Source of the DNA: Lota lota
Lineage: Eukaryota; Chordata; Actinopteri; Gadiformes; Lotidae
DNA: 64,000 bases
Direction of reading: 5' to 3'
Assembly (NCBI GenBank): GCA_026745465.1
Contig: JACYXH010000477.1
Span: forward strand, 798,501-862,500
Below are positions 63,601 through 64,000 of this stretch, piece after piece (the stretch's first letter is position 1; every line of letters starts with the position of its first letter). A model generated the notes under the pieces. That model made no database searches, was not told the origin of the DNA, and saw only the letters and a list, made by a program, of their open reading frames with translations. Both the position numbers and the translations under genes were made by a program.

Positions 63601-64000
63601 GTCTCCCTTGGTCTCGAAGTCGAAGGGTTAGGTACTTCGGTACTTTTGGAAAAGGTCCTTTGACGTCACAAAGCAACACATAAAGACTGTTACCTGCGCT
63701 GAAAATGTTATTTTTAGTATGAATGTTTTGGCCACGGACAACAGCGCTGGGCTTACCCCATGATTTAATTCTCCATGTAACGGTATCTATAGCTGTTTGG
63801 GCAAGCGATCTAAACGTAGAAAGTTAACGCTACTTTAACCAATTCTTGTTGCGGCTATTTCATTACAATGAAATTACAATATGTGGATGAACGTGATTTA
63901 AAACGTTCATGCTTCACCTCGTCCGCCAACATGATTGCTGCTGAGTCGCGCCAGATGGATTTCAGAAGCTAGATATTTGGCAGGATGCTACTATGCTACA
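63601..64000. other. Non-coding end of window
   Basis: No gene, splice-bounded exon or named repeat recognised. Confidence 0.45.

Overview
The window looks like nuclear DNA from a teleost fish. The evidence is a split vertebrate mitochondrial ribosomal protein gene, Tc1-like, hAT-like, piggyBac-like and Ty3/sushi-like transposons of fish type, a fish tRNA-derived SINE, and a very heavy load of (CA)n, (GA)n and poly(C/G) tracts. Such microsatellite density recalls gadiform genomes such as cod, but that is only a guess. There are no bacterial operons, no CRISPR array and no rRNA; most long reading frames are artefacts of simple repeats.

Layout. 116-4182 is one decayed Ty3/Gypsy (sushi/Tf1 class) retrotransposon with a full 5' LTR, broken gag and pol, a truncated 3' LTR and a 5-bp target duplication. 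4183-13160 is non-coding, with microsatellites and two copies of a dispersed repeat carrying a ~100-bp tandem unit. Two exons of a minus-strand GH31-like (MYORG/KIAA1161-type) membrane glycosidase gene lie at 15849-15385 and 13332-13161. 16.1-23.4 kb is intergenic: microsatellites, two minisatellite arrays of opposite polarity built on RFX-like half-sites, and an inverted-repeat element. A plus-strand mrpl23 gene starts at 23606 behind NRF1-like and ETS-like sites. Four coding exons (23606, 24095, 34296, 40907) give exactly 100 codons; the last part (roughly a third of the protein) is not in the window, so intron 4 is at least 23 kb.

The mrpl23 introns and downstream sequence hold a degraded Tc1 element (24.3-25.3 kb), a Tc1 element whose transposase is broken by a single stop codon (25.5-27.0 kb), a second unrelated Gypsy pol fragment (38.5-39.7 kb), a SINE (51.6 kb), hAT-like MITEs (53.3, 54.0, 56.9 kb), a Tc1 element with ~240-bp inverted repeats (58.1-59.7 kb), and a piggyBac-like fragment split by a 74-bp miniature derived from the 25.5-kb Tc1 family (61.3-61.6 kb).

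Only two host genes are supported, both incomplete. They point away from each other, 7.8 kb apart. I found no clearly undescribed biological system. The best leads are frameshift and self-priming signals still readable in the dead sushi element, the miniature Tc1 derivative, the opposed X-box half-site arrays, and a UG-repeat next to a 3' splice site in the glycosidase-like gene.
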